Below, one piece after another: positions 10,624 to 23,681 of a stretch of 64,000 nt of DNA. The first letter of the stretch is position 1. Each line of letters opens with the position of its first letter. This DNA comes from Vicia villosa (taxonomy: Eukaryota > Streptophyta > Magnoliopsida > Fabales > Fabaceae), in the NCBI RefSeq assembly GCF_029867415.1, contig NC_081182.1, forward strand, positions 9,926,646-9,990,645, given 5' to 3'. The notes beneath the pieces are model-generated. The model saw nothing but the letters and a program-made list of their open reading frames with translations. It was not told the origin of the DNA and searched no databases. The position numbers and the translations under genes are program-made.

Positions 10624-13129
10624 CTAATGCTCCTCATACTGTTCCTCACCTTCTTCTTCATAATCATCTTCATCCTCGGCAATTGCATCCTGGTATTGTT
10701 GGTACTCTGCTACCAAATCATTCATGTTACTCTCTGCCTCTGTGAACTCCATCTCGTCCATTCCCTCCCCAGTGTACCAATGCAAAAAGGCTTTGCGCCG
10801 GAACATAGCAGTGAATTGTTCACTCACCCTCCTAAACATCTCCTGAATTGAAGTTGAGTTTCCAATAAAAGTGGACGACATCTTCAAATTCTTGGGTGGA
10901 ATATCACAGACGCTAGACTTCACATTGTTGGGAATCCATTCAACAAAGTATGATGAGTTCTTGTTCTGCACATTGATTATTTGCTCATCCACCTCTTTTG
11001 TGCTCATCTTTCCTCTGAACATAGCAGATGCAGTCAAGTATCGGCCATGTCGGGGATCAGCAGCACACATCATATTTTTCGCATCCCACATTTGCTGAGT
11101 CAGTTCTGGGACGGTAAGGGATACGTATTGTTGAGACCCACGAGAAGTGAGAGGTGCGAAACCCACCATAAAGAAGTGAAGACGTGGGAATGGAATCAGA
11201 TTGACAGCCAGCTTCCTAAGATCAGAGTTCAGCTGTCCAGGAAACCTCAGACAACAGGTAACCCCACTCATGGTTGCAGAAATTAGATGGTTCAGATCTC
11301 CAACTGCAATTAGACCATAAGGAAATAAGTAACAAACGTTATTATTTACCCAATCTTAGAGCAATTGAATAACTAAAATAGAGGAAACAATACTTACAGC
11401 TAGGGGTGCTGAGTTTTAATGTCCTGAAGCAAATGTCATAAAGCGCTTCGTTGTCAAGAACCATACACTCATCTGCATTTTCTACCAGTTGATGTACGGA
11501 TAAGGTAGCATTGTATGGCTCAACAACTGTGTCAGACACCTTTGGAGATGGGAAAACAGAGAAAGTGAGCATCATTCTGTCGGGGTATTCCTCCCTAATC
11601 TTTGATATTAAGAGTGTTCCCATGCCAGAACCTGTGCCTCCTCCAAGCGAGTGACAAACTTGAAAACCTGACAAAATAAAAATGTAAGTTTTAGATTTTC
11701 AGAACATAAAAATGGCAAATATAAAGTTCATAAATCTAAATTTCCAGGAGCATGTACTAATTTTGTGCTGTATAAAAGCATAACAATACCATGTAATCAT
11801 ACCAACCCCGATCTGATCATGCCTTGTTAAATAACCATGATATCAACTGTGTTCTATATATAACAGAACCCCTTCAGAGGAAAAATTATATTTGTACATA
11901 AAGACAACACTTATATACTCTGCTTAAGCCGGAAATCGGAATGCTTTTTGTTTTTTGAAAAAATATGGTTTAGAAAATAATCAAATTCTAGAGTTTATTT
12001 AATTATGTACTATAAAAAAATATAGTGGTCCCTGCGTGTCTTTCAATCAAGAGAACATGGACAATACTATACTACTACACAATAGCGCCATGTCAACTTC
12101 TCCAATATATAAAAGCAAGTTGCTTTAAAGCCAACATGGAAAAAAAATCATGATGCTACCCCAGATCTTGTTTCTTTCTTTATTATAAAAGATCTACAGA
12201 TGACAAAAAGCATGAACGATCCATAAAGTCAGGAATGTCGACCTATCACAGTAGTATTTTTTTATTTATTTCCCAATCAAATCAATCCATAAAAATTGTC
12301 ATTATTACACAAAAGTCATCGAAGCTTCGTTCTATCAAAACGACAACCAAGTAAACAAATAATTAAATAAATTAGATCATGGTGTATCAGCAATTTTCAA
12401 ATAGGTTGAGTTGAATTTATAATTTATAGATCGAATTCCTAGATCTACCAAAAATGGAACTGGATCCTCTCAGAATTTTCAGAATGCATATTCTTCCACT
12501 ATGCTTCATTAAGATAGCAGGATTTTATCCTCTACTATATATCATTAACTTCTAAATCATTAGCAACGATTTCATCCACAATTTCAATCATTCATAATTA
12601 AGACAGAAATAAACATCAACAATGAAATTCATATTCAACAGATCTATAGATGAATCGTTAAATAAGCATTATGCAATTTAACGAATAGCAGATGACGGAA
12701 AATTGATCGATCATAGAAATTCAAATTACCTTGCAAGCAATCACAATTCTCGGCTTCTTTCCTTACAACATCAAGAACCGAATCAATCAACTCAGCACCT
12801 TCAGTATAATGACCTTTCGCCCAATTATTCCCGGCACCAGATTGACCAAAAACGAAATTATCAGGCCTAAAGATCTTCCCAAACGGACCAGATCTGATAC
12901 TTTCCATAGTCCCAGGCTCGAGATCCATAAGAACTGCTCTCGGAACATACCTTCCACCAGAAGCTTCATTGTAATACACATTAATCCTCTCCAATTGCGT
13001 ATCGTTTCCGCCTTCGCTCACGTATTTCCCGGTCGGATCAATGCCGTGCTCATCGCAGATCACTTCCCAGAATTTGGATCCGATTTGGTTCCCGCATTGG
13101 CCTCCTTGAACATGCAAGATCTCTCTCAT
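10624..13129 (-). CDS. TUBB: Beta-tubulin, three exons, intact
   Basis: Coding exons on the minus strand are 12730-13129 (400 nt), 11398-11667 (270 nt) and 10624-11303 (680 nt), 1350 nt in total, giving 449 residues, the usual beta-tubulin length. Exons join in frame (G codon split 1+2, F codon split 1+2) at GT..AG sites. The protein starts with MREI (the beta-tubulin autoregulation tetrapeptide) and has GGQCGNQ for nucleotide binding. The tubulin signature GGGTGSGMG is near residues 140-148, and the C-terminal tail is acidic ([16 protein letters not shown]). It polymerises with alpha-tubulin into microtubules in the cytoplasm. No frameshifts or lost motifs are seen. It is the only convincing host gene in the window and is flanked on both sides by decayed transposons. 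The isotype within the plant family cannot be told from sequence alone. Confidence 0.97.
11304..11397 (-). other. Beta-tubulin intron 2 (94 nt)
   Basis: Starts GTAAGTATT and ends TTGCAG on the minus strand. It splits a phenylalanine codon just before [11 protein letters not shown]. Short and AT-rich, a typical plant intron. Confidence 0.95.
11668..12729 (-). other. Beta-tubulin intron 1 (1062 nt)
   Basis: Starts GTAATTTGA and ends TTTGTCAG on the minus strand. It splits the glycine codon of LQGFQ, the conserved position of the first intron in plant beta-tubulin genes. No ORF or transposon signature was seen in it. Long first introns of plant tubulin genes are known to influence expression. 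Confidence 0.95.
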
Positions 13130-13227
13130 GGTTTAGGGTTTGGAATAATTTGTGGAAATGAAAACGATGAGTTCGATGGAGCGGTTACGATGAACGATGA
13201 TGAAAAAGGGGAAGAAATAGAAGGAGA

Positions 13228-13235
13228 TATTTATA
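13228..13235 (-). promoter_or_regulatory. TATA box of the beta-tubulin gene
   Basis: TATAAATA on the minus strand, about 100 bp upstream of the ATG at 13129. This would place the transcription start near 13200 with a 5' leader of roughly 70 nt. Confidence 0.7.
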
Positions 13236-13299
13236 TGGATGGAAGTGGGAGTGGTGAAGAGAGGGAAATGCGGGGGTTAAGATGGTAATAATGGAGGGC

Positions 13300-14635
13300 G
13301 GGATATTTTTGTTTTTGTTTTGGTTTAGAGTGAGTGAGGGCCGTTCATTGATGGAAGGGTGACAGCCATGTTACGGCCACGAGAGAAACCAACTATAACC
13401 AGCGCATAACTTTGATCATGATATCTATTAGGACCCCACTTTTGTTAACTTCTTTTTACGTTATTGCCCTGTTGATGCATTATTGGCATCTATTTCGGTG
13501 CATTTTTGAGTAATATTAATATGCTTTCTCAATCATTTCAATTTTTATTTACTTACACACTTCCTCCCTAAATAATTGTTTCACTATGACTCACATGTTT
13601 TTTTAAATGTATAAATTAAATATGAAAGAAGAAGCTGACCTAGACTGTTTTAGATTGGATCTAGAAGATCAATATGCCTGCAAGTGATCGGACCATCTCA
13701 TACCAATCATTTGTTAATAAGATATGTCATGTGGCTGCCATATGTTGAAAAATAGGATGTTCAATTATCGGTCTAAAGGTATTCAATCAAAATGTCGAAG
13801 GTATAGTATAATTTTACTTTGGAATTCTACATTGAATGTACGTTATGGATTGTTGTCTATCGTTAGATGTCATTGGACGACCTCCCGCATTCTATACAGA
13901 AATGACAGGGAATGCTAATAATCACATCTCATATACAAGGCATCACATGTGAAACCTGATGTATTCTCTGAATCATTATTCATTTTGCTCTTCATTCTCC
14001 TATTGACTTGCGCATTGGAGTGATAACCTTCCAGGTCCACCATCGTGTCATCACATTAGAGATATGTTCCACCGCATCAAGACTCTACTTCATCATTTCA
14101 CCAAGCGAAACAGTTATGAAATTGACTTATGATTCGTGTGAACTTCCAAAGTCAAATTCTTTCTGATCAAAAGTCAAGAATCATAACAATAATTACATTC
14201 GAGCAAATAAGATGACTTCTGGTCTAGCCATAAGAAACATTGTAGCTCCTCAAACATCCAGATTGTCTTTTACCTTCTTCGTTGGCTTTATATGTATCAG
14301 ATATTCTAGCAAGAAAGGTGTTTTTCCACGAAGTTCACTCAAATCATCGACATTAGTTGAAAGACAAGAAGAAGATAGACAAGATGGTGGTAGATCGTTT
14401 GAGGCGACGGAGGTTTGGCAGAGTCTGACTATCCGCAATGAAGGTCTGGTAGCATTTTGACACCATCCAACTATTTATGATAAAGGTCTGGTAGTCTTTT
14501 AGTGGCGTCAGGGCATCCACGGTGACAGTTTAATAGAGTTCGACTGTCTGCAACGACAGTGGCAGAGGTCGAAGTTCAGTTACGACGGGTTGATAGTTTG
14601 GACGTTGTGGGAACTTTAAATGCTATTTTTCTTGT
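13300..14635. other. Tubulin upstream region and unassigned DNA
   Basis: The first few hundred bases are the presumed promoter of the minus-strand tubulin gene. From about 14400 there are local GGTCTGGTAG-type repeats that may belong to the LTR or leader of the decayed copia element that follows. No gene is supportable; the ORFs here are short and lack recognisable motifs. Confidence 0.45.
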
Positions 14636-14915
14636 AACTAGTATTATAATCTCTTGTAACAATTTTGAAAATATATTCAATCATAGAATTACTCTCTCCT
14701 TGGGAAGTAGATCGGTTTGATCAAATTAGGTAAACAATTTCATGTGTTCTCGATTGTTATATTTTTATTGCATTGAAGTCACTTGGTTGGTTGTAACTGT
14801 TCTTTATTCCACACAACAAAGTCTTTGTGTGTTCGATCTTTGAATTATTATCAAGTGTTTCACAATAAGTAAGCCCCCGTTGTGGGAAAATGGGTTAAGT
14901 TTACAAGTGAAGAAC

Positions 14916-15905
14916 ATGGGTTCCAAAGGGGATGTCGAGAAGTTTTTCAAAGACAATGACTAGAGATTATGGAAGGTGAGGATGCAAGCACTATTAATTC
15001 AAAAAAGGGGCATTTTATGCATGCAGGCCTAACACAATTTGTGAAGTTCGAGATGGTGAATAAGACCAAAAGTGTCATTAACTTGTGCCTCAGAGATAAA
15101 GTATTAAGGGAAGTCGTAAGTGAGAAGACTTTGGTTGAGATGTTGGTCAAGCTTTAACCATTATATATGATAAAGTCGTTGGCTCGCATATAGTGTCTGA
15201 AACAACTTTATTCTTTTTGTATGATTGATAATAAATATATAATGGAGTAATTTGCAGATAAGGACAAGGCTCTACTCTTGTTAAGATCATTACGTATATC
15301 TTTTAAACCCTTCAAGGATGACATTATTTGTTGTAAGGAGTTTATTATCACTTTGGATAAAGTCCGGAATGCCAAAAGTCAATGAAGTTATCAAAGTTGG
15401 AAGATTTGAAGGTTGGAGATAGTAGTGAAGACTTAAGTGTCTCAAAAGAAATGAGTGAGGGTAGAGGAAATCATAAAAGGACAATATCTGGTTCACCAAG
15501 TTCAAGTTCAAGGTCATCGATAATTCAAAATTTAAATGATTCACTTGTCAAAAAAATCGGTCACTTCAAGGATTGTCCTGAAAGATGGAGCAAGAGTAAT
15601 TTTGTTCATATTATGGTTTCCTCGAATGAAGATGGTTATGCAAGTGTTATTGCACTAATGGAAACAAGTTTAAAGACATAAAAGAGTTTGGTTACAGACT
15701 TAGGTTTCTTTTATCACATATGTTAAAGGAAAGAGTATTTTTAAACTTTGGAGCTGAAATAAGGAAAAGTCGTTCAACTCGGAAACAATAAGGCTTGCAA
15801 AGTTCATTGTATCAGTACAGTATGACTAAAAATATTCAATGACCATAAGTTCCTTCTACTTAGTGTGAGGTTGTTCTCGAACTTAAATAAAATTTGTTGC
15901 CCATA
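14916..15905 (+). pseudogene. Ty1/copia Gag-protease pseudogene
   Basis: From the ATG at 14916 the reading gives MGSKGDVEKFF and, after stops and shifts, WKVRMQALL, KSVINLCLRDKVLREV and KVEDL-like segments. Next come a degenerate zinc knuckle (GHFKDCPE near 15560-15585), ending SSNEDGY. The retropepsin region follows, DLGFFYHIC replacing DSGCSYHIC, then RKEYF*TLELK and VQLGNNKACKV. This is the Gag-to-protease order of Ty1/copia elements. About eight stops and frameshifts are present. It ends abruptly at about 15905 where an Ogre-type LTR begins, suggesting truncation by that insertion or a rearrangement. The region 14640-14870 may be its decayed 5' LTR, but I could not define the ends. Confidence 0.8.
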
Positions 15906-17721
15906 AGCATTGTTATACCCCAAAATTTGCCCTCCATATTTTAAGATATTTGTTTCAAAATGGTATCCTCGTGCTCATAGGGTTCTCAACTGTTCAAGAA
16001 AATCCAAGGTTTCATAAGACAAAGCCCCTCATAGATGATGGACCTTTAACTAAGGTTTTTGACTTACTCAAAGGAAATTGAGCCTCAAAGGACTCAATTA
16101 GACTTCATGGTGTCTCATATGCTTCAAAATATCATCATACCAAGTTTCAAGCCTTGAATCACAAGTCTGCCCAATCAGTCAGTTGACCAACAGTCAACTA
16201 TATCAGGCAAAAGAAGTCAACTATGGTCAATATACAGTCAAACTTCAAGATTTTGGTCAACATCAATCATTTGAAACCCTATATATCATTTGATCAAAGG
16301 TTGATCATGATTCATCTCAAAAATCATCAAAAATCAAAAGTTACTAAATTAGGGTTTTTGGTTATTTTTGAAGGAAAGTCAACCTAACTTTGACCAGACA
16401 TAACTTTCACATGCTTCATCAGTGTTTCCCCAACCAAAGCTCATTCTCAAGGAAATTTAATTCCCTACAACTTGGGTGTTGGGCCCAAACCCAAGATATG
16501 CTTCAATTAAAAGATATGAGTCAAAACATTACAGGTCCTTCTAGAAGTCCACAAAAAGCCATTTTTTGTCAAAGCAAATATCACCAAAATAAATTCTTCA
16601 AAAGCAAAAAATGTTCGAAAGGGGGTTGTAGTAGACATCTTGAGCATTCTAAAAAGTACAAGATCATCTCCATATGATAAAAACTGAGTGATTATGGTTG
16701 ACAAAAGTTGGGTAAAATTCAAGAAAGGCATGAAACTCTAATTGGTGAATTTTAACCTTTGAGTATTGGGCCTATAATTTTGAATTACCCACTTGGATAA
16801 AATCTTGTAAAAGGCCCATGGATCAATTTTTATTTATTTTATGGTTTTATTTCAATTATCTTTGAATTTATTCATTTAAAACAAATAAAATCATGATTTA
16901 ATAACGTGAGAAAGTGCCTAAAATAGATTTGAACTCAAAAAAGAAAGTTTTGGTGCAAGAAATCAAATCAAATTTATTTCATTCAAGCAATTGATTCCTT
17001 CCCAATTTGGTTACCTTAATTTCATCCTTTATATATACTCAACATATTCAGACCAAAAGGACACGAAATCTGAGCCTCAAGAAACCTAAACAAACTCTTA
17101 AAAAATCTCAAAAAAACCCAACTTGTTTTCTCAATTGCAGCTAAATTCAAATCCTTTTAAGGATCAAACAAGCTTCCTTGGTGTCTCCTGAAGCTAACCC
17201 AATCATCACCCAGGTCCAACACGCCCAGAAACGTGTTCTTCACAGTCACATTTTAGCAATTATATTTCAAAATCGATTTCACTCTTTCATACATTTTAAA
17301 TGAAATTTGTTTGCATATTTGTGTTTATACTGATGTTTAGAACATGTCTGGACTATTTAATTTGAGTTTTGGTGCCGATATGGCAAGATGCCATTGTTAG
17401 GGCTCCGAGTTCCTCAAATGGGGAATCATAGATAGAAGCAATTTCATGTCAAATTAATTGGTCCATTGAACTCAGAAGGTGATTTTACATTGATCTAGGA
17501 CATCACCTGGAATTTATTTGCAATAATTTGTAAGTTTGATTTATACAGGTCTCTAGCTACACAAAAATCTGTCGGTAAAGGGTGTAGTGACGGTTCATCC
17601 GTAGGTAAAGGTATTTACATAAGAAAAAAATCAACGAAGAAGAAGAAGAAGGTTGGCGCCCGCATGTTTCAAATTCAAATATCAATTTCCAATTAACTGA
17701 TTTGCTTTATTTGAAAACAAG

Positions 17722-17790
17722 TGCAGGCAATGCAGATGGCTGGGCGTTTTGCTGGGAACCCCAAGAACCTAGGTTCAAGTCCCTGTGTCC
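17722..17790 (+). other. tRNA-like block in Ogre-type LTR
   Basis: ATGGCTGGGCG resembles a D-arm/A-box and CTAGGTTCAAGTCCCTG (about 17768-17784) is a good T-arm/B-box. It is followed at 17799-17818 by an uninterrupted T-run of about 19, which could act as a pol III terminator. It is not a functional tRNA: no acceptor stem pairing is seen. Confidence 0.4.
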
Positions 17791-18313
17791 ACAAACCCCT
17801 TTTTTTTTTTTTTTTTTGCTTTTTTCCCCTTTTAATTTATTTGTTTTCTTTACTTTTTCTTATTTTTTTTTTATTATTTTTGTTTTTTTTTTCTCTTTTC
17901 AATCTCCAAGTAATTAAAACCAACCAATCAATAAATCATACAAAAATAAAAATAGTGATAATAATATAATTAGTTTTATTTATTTTAAACTTTGTTTTAA
18001 TTAATTAATTAATTTAATTTGCAAATAACCTTTGTTTAACTCTAATTGATAAAAAAAAATCTCACAAAATCACAAAAAAAAATCAAATTAGGATTAAATT
18101 TGTAAATACTTAATTAGATTAAGGCTAAATTACAGTTTTGGTCCCCCTATTTTGACATTTTCACGATTTTAATTAGTATTTTAATTCACATAAAAAATCA
18201 TTAAAATCACCCCCAAAAAATTAGATTAGGGTTTTTTTATTGAATTAAAATCAAGTTTAATTATTTAAATTAATTTGTAAGTATTTAATGTAAATATCTT
18301 AATTATATTTAAA

Positions 18314-18317
<4 letters not shown>

Positions 18318-18374
<57 letters not shown>
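18318..18374. repeat. (TA)n microsatellite
   Basis: Uninterrupted TA dinucleotides immediately left of the hairpin element at 18375. Confidence 0.95.

Positions 18375-19076
<702 letters not shown>

Positions 19077-19168
<92 letters not shown>
19077..19168. repeat. (TA)n microsatellite
   Basis: About 46 TA units immediately right of the second hairpin element. Confidence 0.95.
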
Positions 19169-19169
<1 letters not shown>

Positions 19170-19734
19170 CATCAAATTTTAATTAGGGTATTGTTTAAAT
19201 AATATTAACCTAAAAATCACTCCTTTATCTTCAAATTTTCTCCTGATTTTATTTCATCCGCTATTTAATCCTCAGAAAAATTTTATAGGACACTTAAAGG
19301 CTATGTAATACTATAGTTTACTTTTTTTCCTTTCTGATCATGTAACTGCTAGGGGATGTAATAGTTTAGGTCTATTATTTTTCGCACTTATTTTTTCTGT
19401 GGGTTTATGATTATGTATCTCTTCCAAGGCCTTGTAATAGTAACTAGGACTACCTCTTTACTTTTATTTTCTGCACCTTATATATACTTGTTAGATGTAT
19501 GCCTTAAGATTGTATGGAAAGATAAATCAACCGTTAGATCATCTTTAAATCCAAGATAAGAGAATAACTGAATAGAACACACTCTCACACATACACCTCT
19601 AGAGTATCCTCTCTTTGTTGCCTTATCGAGATAATGATCATGTCCCTCGAATGTAGAGGTACCTTAGCAAAAGATGACCCTAAATACATCATCATAGTCC
19701 TTTTCAGGTTTTCAGTCCACTGGGAAACCCTTTT

Positions 19735-19870
19735 TTGCCCAAGCCGCCATTTTAGGTTTTTCGACTTGCCGGGTGTGCAATTTTTATATATATATATATC
19801 CCTAATTTTTGCCCGAACCTTTTTGGCTCGCCAGGATGCCCTTATTTTTGCCTAGGCCTGTCAACCTAGC
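19735..19870 (-). repeat. Decayed pol-adjacent hairpin units of an old Ogre
   Basis: Three units sharing a TTTTTGCC spacer lie just downstream of the integrase stop of the minus-strand pol pseudogene. Their outer arms are CAAGCCG/CGACTTG (19740-19746, 19762-19768, one mismatch), CGAACC/GGCTCG (19814-19819, 19825-19830, one mismatch) and CTAGG/CCTAG (19852-19856, 19865-19869, perfect). They correspond in position and sequence style to 46566-46711 in the intact Ogre. Confidence 0.6.
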
Positions 19871-19878
19871 GAGTATTT

Positions 19879-20786
19879 TCATGCGTAGTATTTTTTGACC
19901 ATGTTCGCGTTCACAGGGTGCGGAAAATCTTCACCATCCATAGTATTGAGTATCATTGCTCCGCCAGAGAATATCTTCTTAATTATAAATGGTCCTTCGT
20001 ATGTGGGAGTGCCTTTTCCCATGGGATCACCTTGCGGAAGGATAATACGCTTCACTACCAAATCACCGTCTTGATACACTTGGCGCTTGACTTTCTTGTT
20101 GAATGCTTTGAACATGCGCTTCTGGCTATGACTAGAGAGAAAGGGTTTGCTCTTGTTGATGGACGTAACGAAGTACGATAACCTTGAAGAGCAAATGGTA
20201 GCATCTCGTGCCAATCTTTGTATGTCACTGTCATCTTCTGTATAATCTTCTTAATGTTCTTGTTGGCGACTTCCACTGCGCCATTCATCTTTGGTTGATA
20301 CAGAGAAGAATTATGGTGCTTGATCTTGAACTGAATGCAGAGTTTAGTGATCATAATATTGTTCAGATTAGTGCCATTGTCTGTGATAATTCTTTCAGGG
20401 ATGCCATATCGACAGATAAGATTATGCTTGATAAACCGAGCCACAACATTCTTGGTAACAGAAGCGGAGGAGGCTACTTCCACCCATTTTGTGAAGTAAT
20501 CAATGGCAACAAGGATGAAACAATGTCCATTGGAAGCAGTGGGCTTAATTTCTCCAATTATATCAATGCCCCACATTGCAAAAGGCCAAGGAGAAGTTAA
20601 AACATTCAAAGGGACCGGAGGCACATGTACTTTGTCATTATAAATCTGACATTTGTGACAAGTTCTGGAGTGATGATGACAATCTTCTTCCATAGTAGAC
20701 CAGTAGTATCCTGCTCTCAGAATCTTTTTAGCCATTGTATGTCCATTGGAGTGAGTACCAAAGATATCGTTATACATATCTTCCAT
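19879..20786 (-). pseudogene. Ogre-like integrase pseudogene
   Basis: Two overlapping minus-strand frames together give most of a gypsy integrase. The zinc-binding part is HSNGHTMAKK followed by CHKC. The catalytic core keeps D (WGIDIIG), D (IITDNGTN) and E (GAVEVANKN). The C-terminal segment has GDLVVKRI and YEGPFIIKKIFSGGAMIL. An internal deletion and frameshift at about 20180-20215 joins the core directly to a late segment (KAFNKKVKRQ). Integrase inserts the element cDNA. It is the 3' end of a pol whose other parts lie at 21181-21888 and 27156-28570. It is disabled by the frameshift, by a foreign segment upstream and by the Athila insertion. Confidence 0.9.
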
Positions 20787-20789
20787 AAT

Positions 20790-21180
20790 CGCCCAGGTTA
20801 TACATATTCCACAAAATCGGTCTCACAGAAACATACTCAACAAAATCATATCCCCATATAATCATATTACCATCCCCGACGAGTCCAATATATTCTCAAA
20901 CAATAAATACGATATCATCCAACAATTCATCTTCATGAGTATTTTGACATGATCATCGTCCCTAGTAAATCTCCTAACAGATAAAGAAGTGGATCATTCC
21001 CCCCAACATATTACAAAAGATCTCCTTAGCATAGTCAAATTGGATCATACTTCCCTAATAGATTTTTGTTTCCCCATTGGAGTTTGTCCTTCAATAGAGG
21101 TGCTTTCCCCAACAGATTATGTGATTTGTAGTCCCTCAGTGGAGTTTATTTATCGCACAATATAGGACTCCCAGTAGTTT
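20790..21180. other. Unassigned segment inside the old pol
   Basis: About 390 bp between the integrase and RNase H blocks with no pol similarity that I can read. It contains several phrases like TCCCTCAGTGGAGTTT/CCCCATTGGAGTTTG. Probably a small insertion or diverged spacer that replaced the normal link between RNase H and integrase. Confidence 0.4.
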
Positions 21181-21888
21181 CCCTTGAACATAGATGACAT
21201 GGTAGCTAACGCATCCGCCAACCCATTCTCTTTTCGCGGGATATGTTCAAAAGTGATCTCTTTAAAGTATGGAATCAAAGACAACACATGTTCTTTGTAA
21301 GGAATGAGATTTGGATGCTTCGTATCCCATTATCCTTTAATATAACTGATCACTAAAGCTGAGTTCCCATATACATCCAAGAATTTAATCCTCATATCGA
21401 TGGCAACTTTGATACCAGTATGCGTGCTTCATATTCAGCCATATTCACCGTGCAGTTAAAATATAATATGGCAGTGAAGGGCGTGTGGAAACCCTTGGGA
21501 GGGATAATTACAGCCCCAATACCACCAAGTGCGTTAGAAGCCCCGTCAAAAACCATAGCCCATCGGAATCCTGGTTCAAGTCCTTCATCTGGTCCAGGTT
21601 CTTCACAATCAGTGACCAACATAATTTTCTCATCTGGGAATTCAAACTTCATTGATTGATAATCATTTATAGCTTGATGAGCCAAATGGTCTGCTAGTAC
21701 ACTCCCTTTTATGGCCTTCTCGGTGGTGTATTGAATGTCATATTCTGTCAGGACCATTTGCCATCTTGCTATTCTTTCGGAGAGAGCAGGCTTCTCAAAT
21801 ATGTATTTGATAGGATCCATCTTAGAGATCAACAAGGTAGTATGAGTCAACATATACTGTCTCAATCGGCGTGCAGCCCATGCCAAAG
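21181..21888 (-). pseudogene. Ogre-like RNase H regions (pol pseudogene, middle part)
   Basis: The minus-strand frame at 21392-21934 reads AARRLRQYMLTHTTLLISKM, then ARWQMVLTEYDI and GSVLADHLAHQ (end of the usual gypsy RNase H and connection). It continues into GFRWAMVFDGASNALGGIGA and NMAEYEA, the start of the second, archaeal-like RNase H of the Tat lineage. The downstream part to 21181 is broken by stops but keeps MADA-type ending (GWRMR near 21230). The reading is cut at 21888 by the Athila-like element and resumes in frame at 27156. Confidence 0.88.
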
Positions 21889-23257
21889 TGATAAGTGCCA
21901 AAATGTCGATATTTTGAGTATATATTTGTGGCACTTATCGATTCTATTCTTATGATTTTTGTAATAAAATCATAACTTTTGTGTAAATATGTGCATACTT
22001 GTGTTTTTGATTCATTTTTATACCAATTAATGTTTTCCATTCATTTTATAGGTATTCATGCATCTTTGGAGCATTGAGTAATAAAGACCAAAGGCTAAGC
22101 TTCAAGAATGCAAATTCTACCAATTCATCAAAGAATAAGGCTCAAAATAAGGATGATAAAAATTATCATTTTGGTTTCCATTCATTCATTATTGGATAGA
22201 TCATTGAATAAGCTTTCCAACGCTTCGAACCGGGCGTAATTCGGAGTTACGGTTCTCAACTTATGGCGAAAACAAGATTTCACTTTTGCTGTCAGTCCGC
22301 TGAGCGGAGCTCCAGCGGAGCAAATCAGAGTCTGGATGCAATTTTGAGTCCGCTGAGCGGAGGGGGTCCGCTGAGCGGACCTGCTAAGGCAGCAGCTCGT
22401 TAAAAGGGGCAAAATCACATTTTTAGGTTATGGTTTGGGTATTTTTGAGTCCCAACACCATCAACTTCATTCTTAGAGTAGAATTGGCTTAGAAAACAAC
22501 TTCGGAGGTTGCATAAGGATGATCGGGGGTGGATTGAGCGTTGAACGGAGCTGACAAACCGGGAGATTTTCGGTTCATTTCTCTTCTTCTTTGTGTATTT
22601 CTATTTGGTTGGGTTTATTTGTATATTTACTTGAATCTTATGTATATTTACCGATTATAATGTTATATTTAACTTGCTTTACGAATCTGTGTTGATGTTA
22701 TCCTGGATTTTTGCTCTATGCTGGAGATTTGGGTTGCTTTAGAGATAAACTTCTTGAATCCTTATCTAGGATGGTAATCTGTTGGTTCTGAACTCTAGAG
22801 ATAGATTTAGAGCTAGCATTCACTGTTTGTATATGTTCTTAATGCTTTCGTGTTTGAGCGGCGCGCGAGAGATCGCCGACGCGAGAATACGGATGTTCTC
22901 GCGACTTTGCGTTAGAGATAACCTTAGTTGTGAGATGATCTCGTTTATGCTCCAGAGATGGACGCTTATGTGAGAGATACGTGATGACATAGATGAGTAT
23001 TGTAGGTTGAGTATAAAGGGTTGGTAAGTGTATGTTTGTGAAGAGTGAATATATTTACATTCCTGATAAGTTATTTCTCTTCTAAGAATGTGTTTATTCT
23101 TTTCCTGTCTATATCTTTGTTTACTTTTTGCTCATTCAATCCCGAGCTCGAAACCGTAGAAACTGTTGAATGGCATCTCTCCATCTCTGAGGATGATAAT
23201 TCCCGGATCAATATTTCCAAATCTTTTTTCGTTGCTTGCCCTATACTGCATTCAACA
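21889..23257 (+). repeat. 5' LTR of the Athila-like element
   Basis: Starts TGATAAGTGCC and ends TTCAACA just before the primer site. It contains a cluster of CCGCTGAGCGG palindromes (22297-22385) and a GC-rich stretch GCGGCGCGCGAGAGATCGCC near 22858. The same order is found in the 3' copy. Confidence 0.95.
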
Positions 23258-23260
23258 AAA

Positions 23261-23278
23261 TGGCGCCGTTGCCGGGGA
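23261..23278 (+). other. Primer-binding site, tRNA-Asp type
   Basis: TGGCGCCGTTGCCGGGGA three bases after the 5' LTR, the form common in Athila-group elements. Confidence 0.85.
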
Positions 23279-23441
23279 TGGTTGTTTGAATTGCATCGCA
23301 ATAGTTTCCTTGGTCTTGAGCTTTGCATATATCGTATATATTGTATAGTTTCACTTGTATATATATTTACTTGTACATGTTTACTTGTTTATGTTCACCA
23401 TATAAGTTTACTTGTATATGTTACATATAAGTATACTTTTA

Positions 23442-23531
23442 TTGGTGAATGTTGGTGAAACATGTTGATCTCGGATGAGCTCTTTAATAACAAATCTTCA
23501 CTTTTCAACTTGTGAATCCAACATTCACCAA
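23442..23531. repeat. Small inverted repeat, 14-bp arms
   Basis: TTGGTGAATGTTGG at 23442-23455 and its exact complement at 23518-23531 enclose 62 bp. Size and form suggest a tiny MITE-like insertion, but I cannot confirm a target duplication. Confidence 0.45.
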
Positions 23532-23681
23532 CTTTACCTTTTTGTATGATAATAGTTGTTTGTGTTTCATACTTGTGCATATGTGTTTGTTTATGTATAT
23601 GGTTGTATATTTTTGTTTTTATGTTCGTTTGATCATTGTATATATTTGCACCCGTAACGTTTGTTGAGTGCTTTGGTTAGG

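Noticed and set aside
12731..13288. 185-codon plus-strand ORF and similar ones at 10485-11286
   Set aside because: They are antisense shadows of the beta-tubulin exons, with no motifs of their own.
17542..17615. CACTA-type transposon end (CTACAC..GTGTAGTG with repeated CGGTAAAGG)
   Set aside because: Only one short inverted pair is visible, with no second terminus or target duplication in range.
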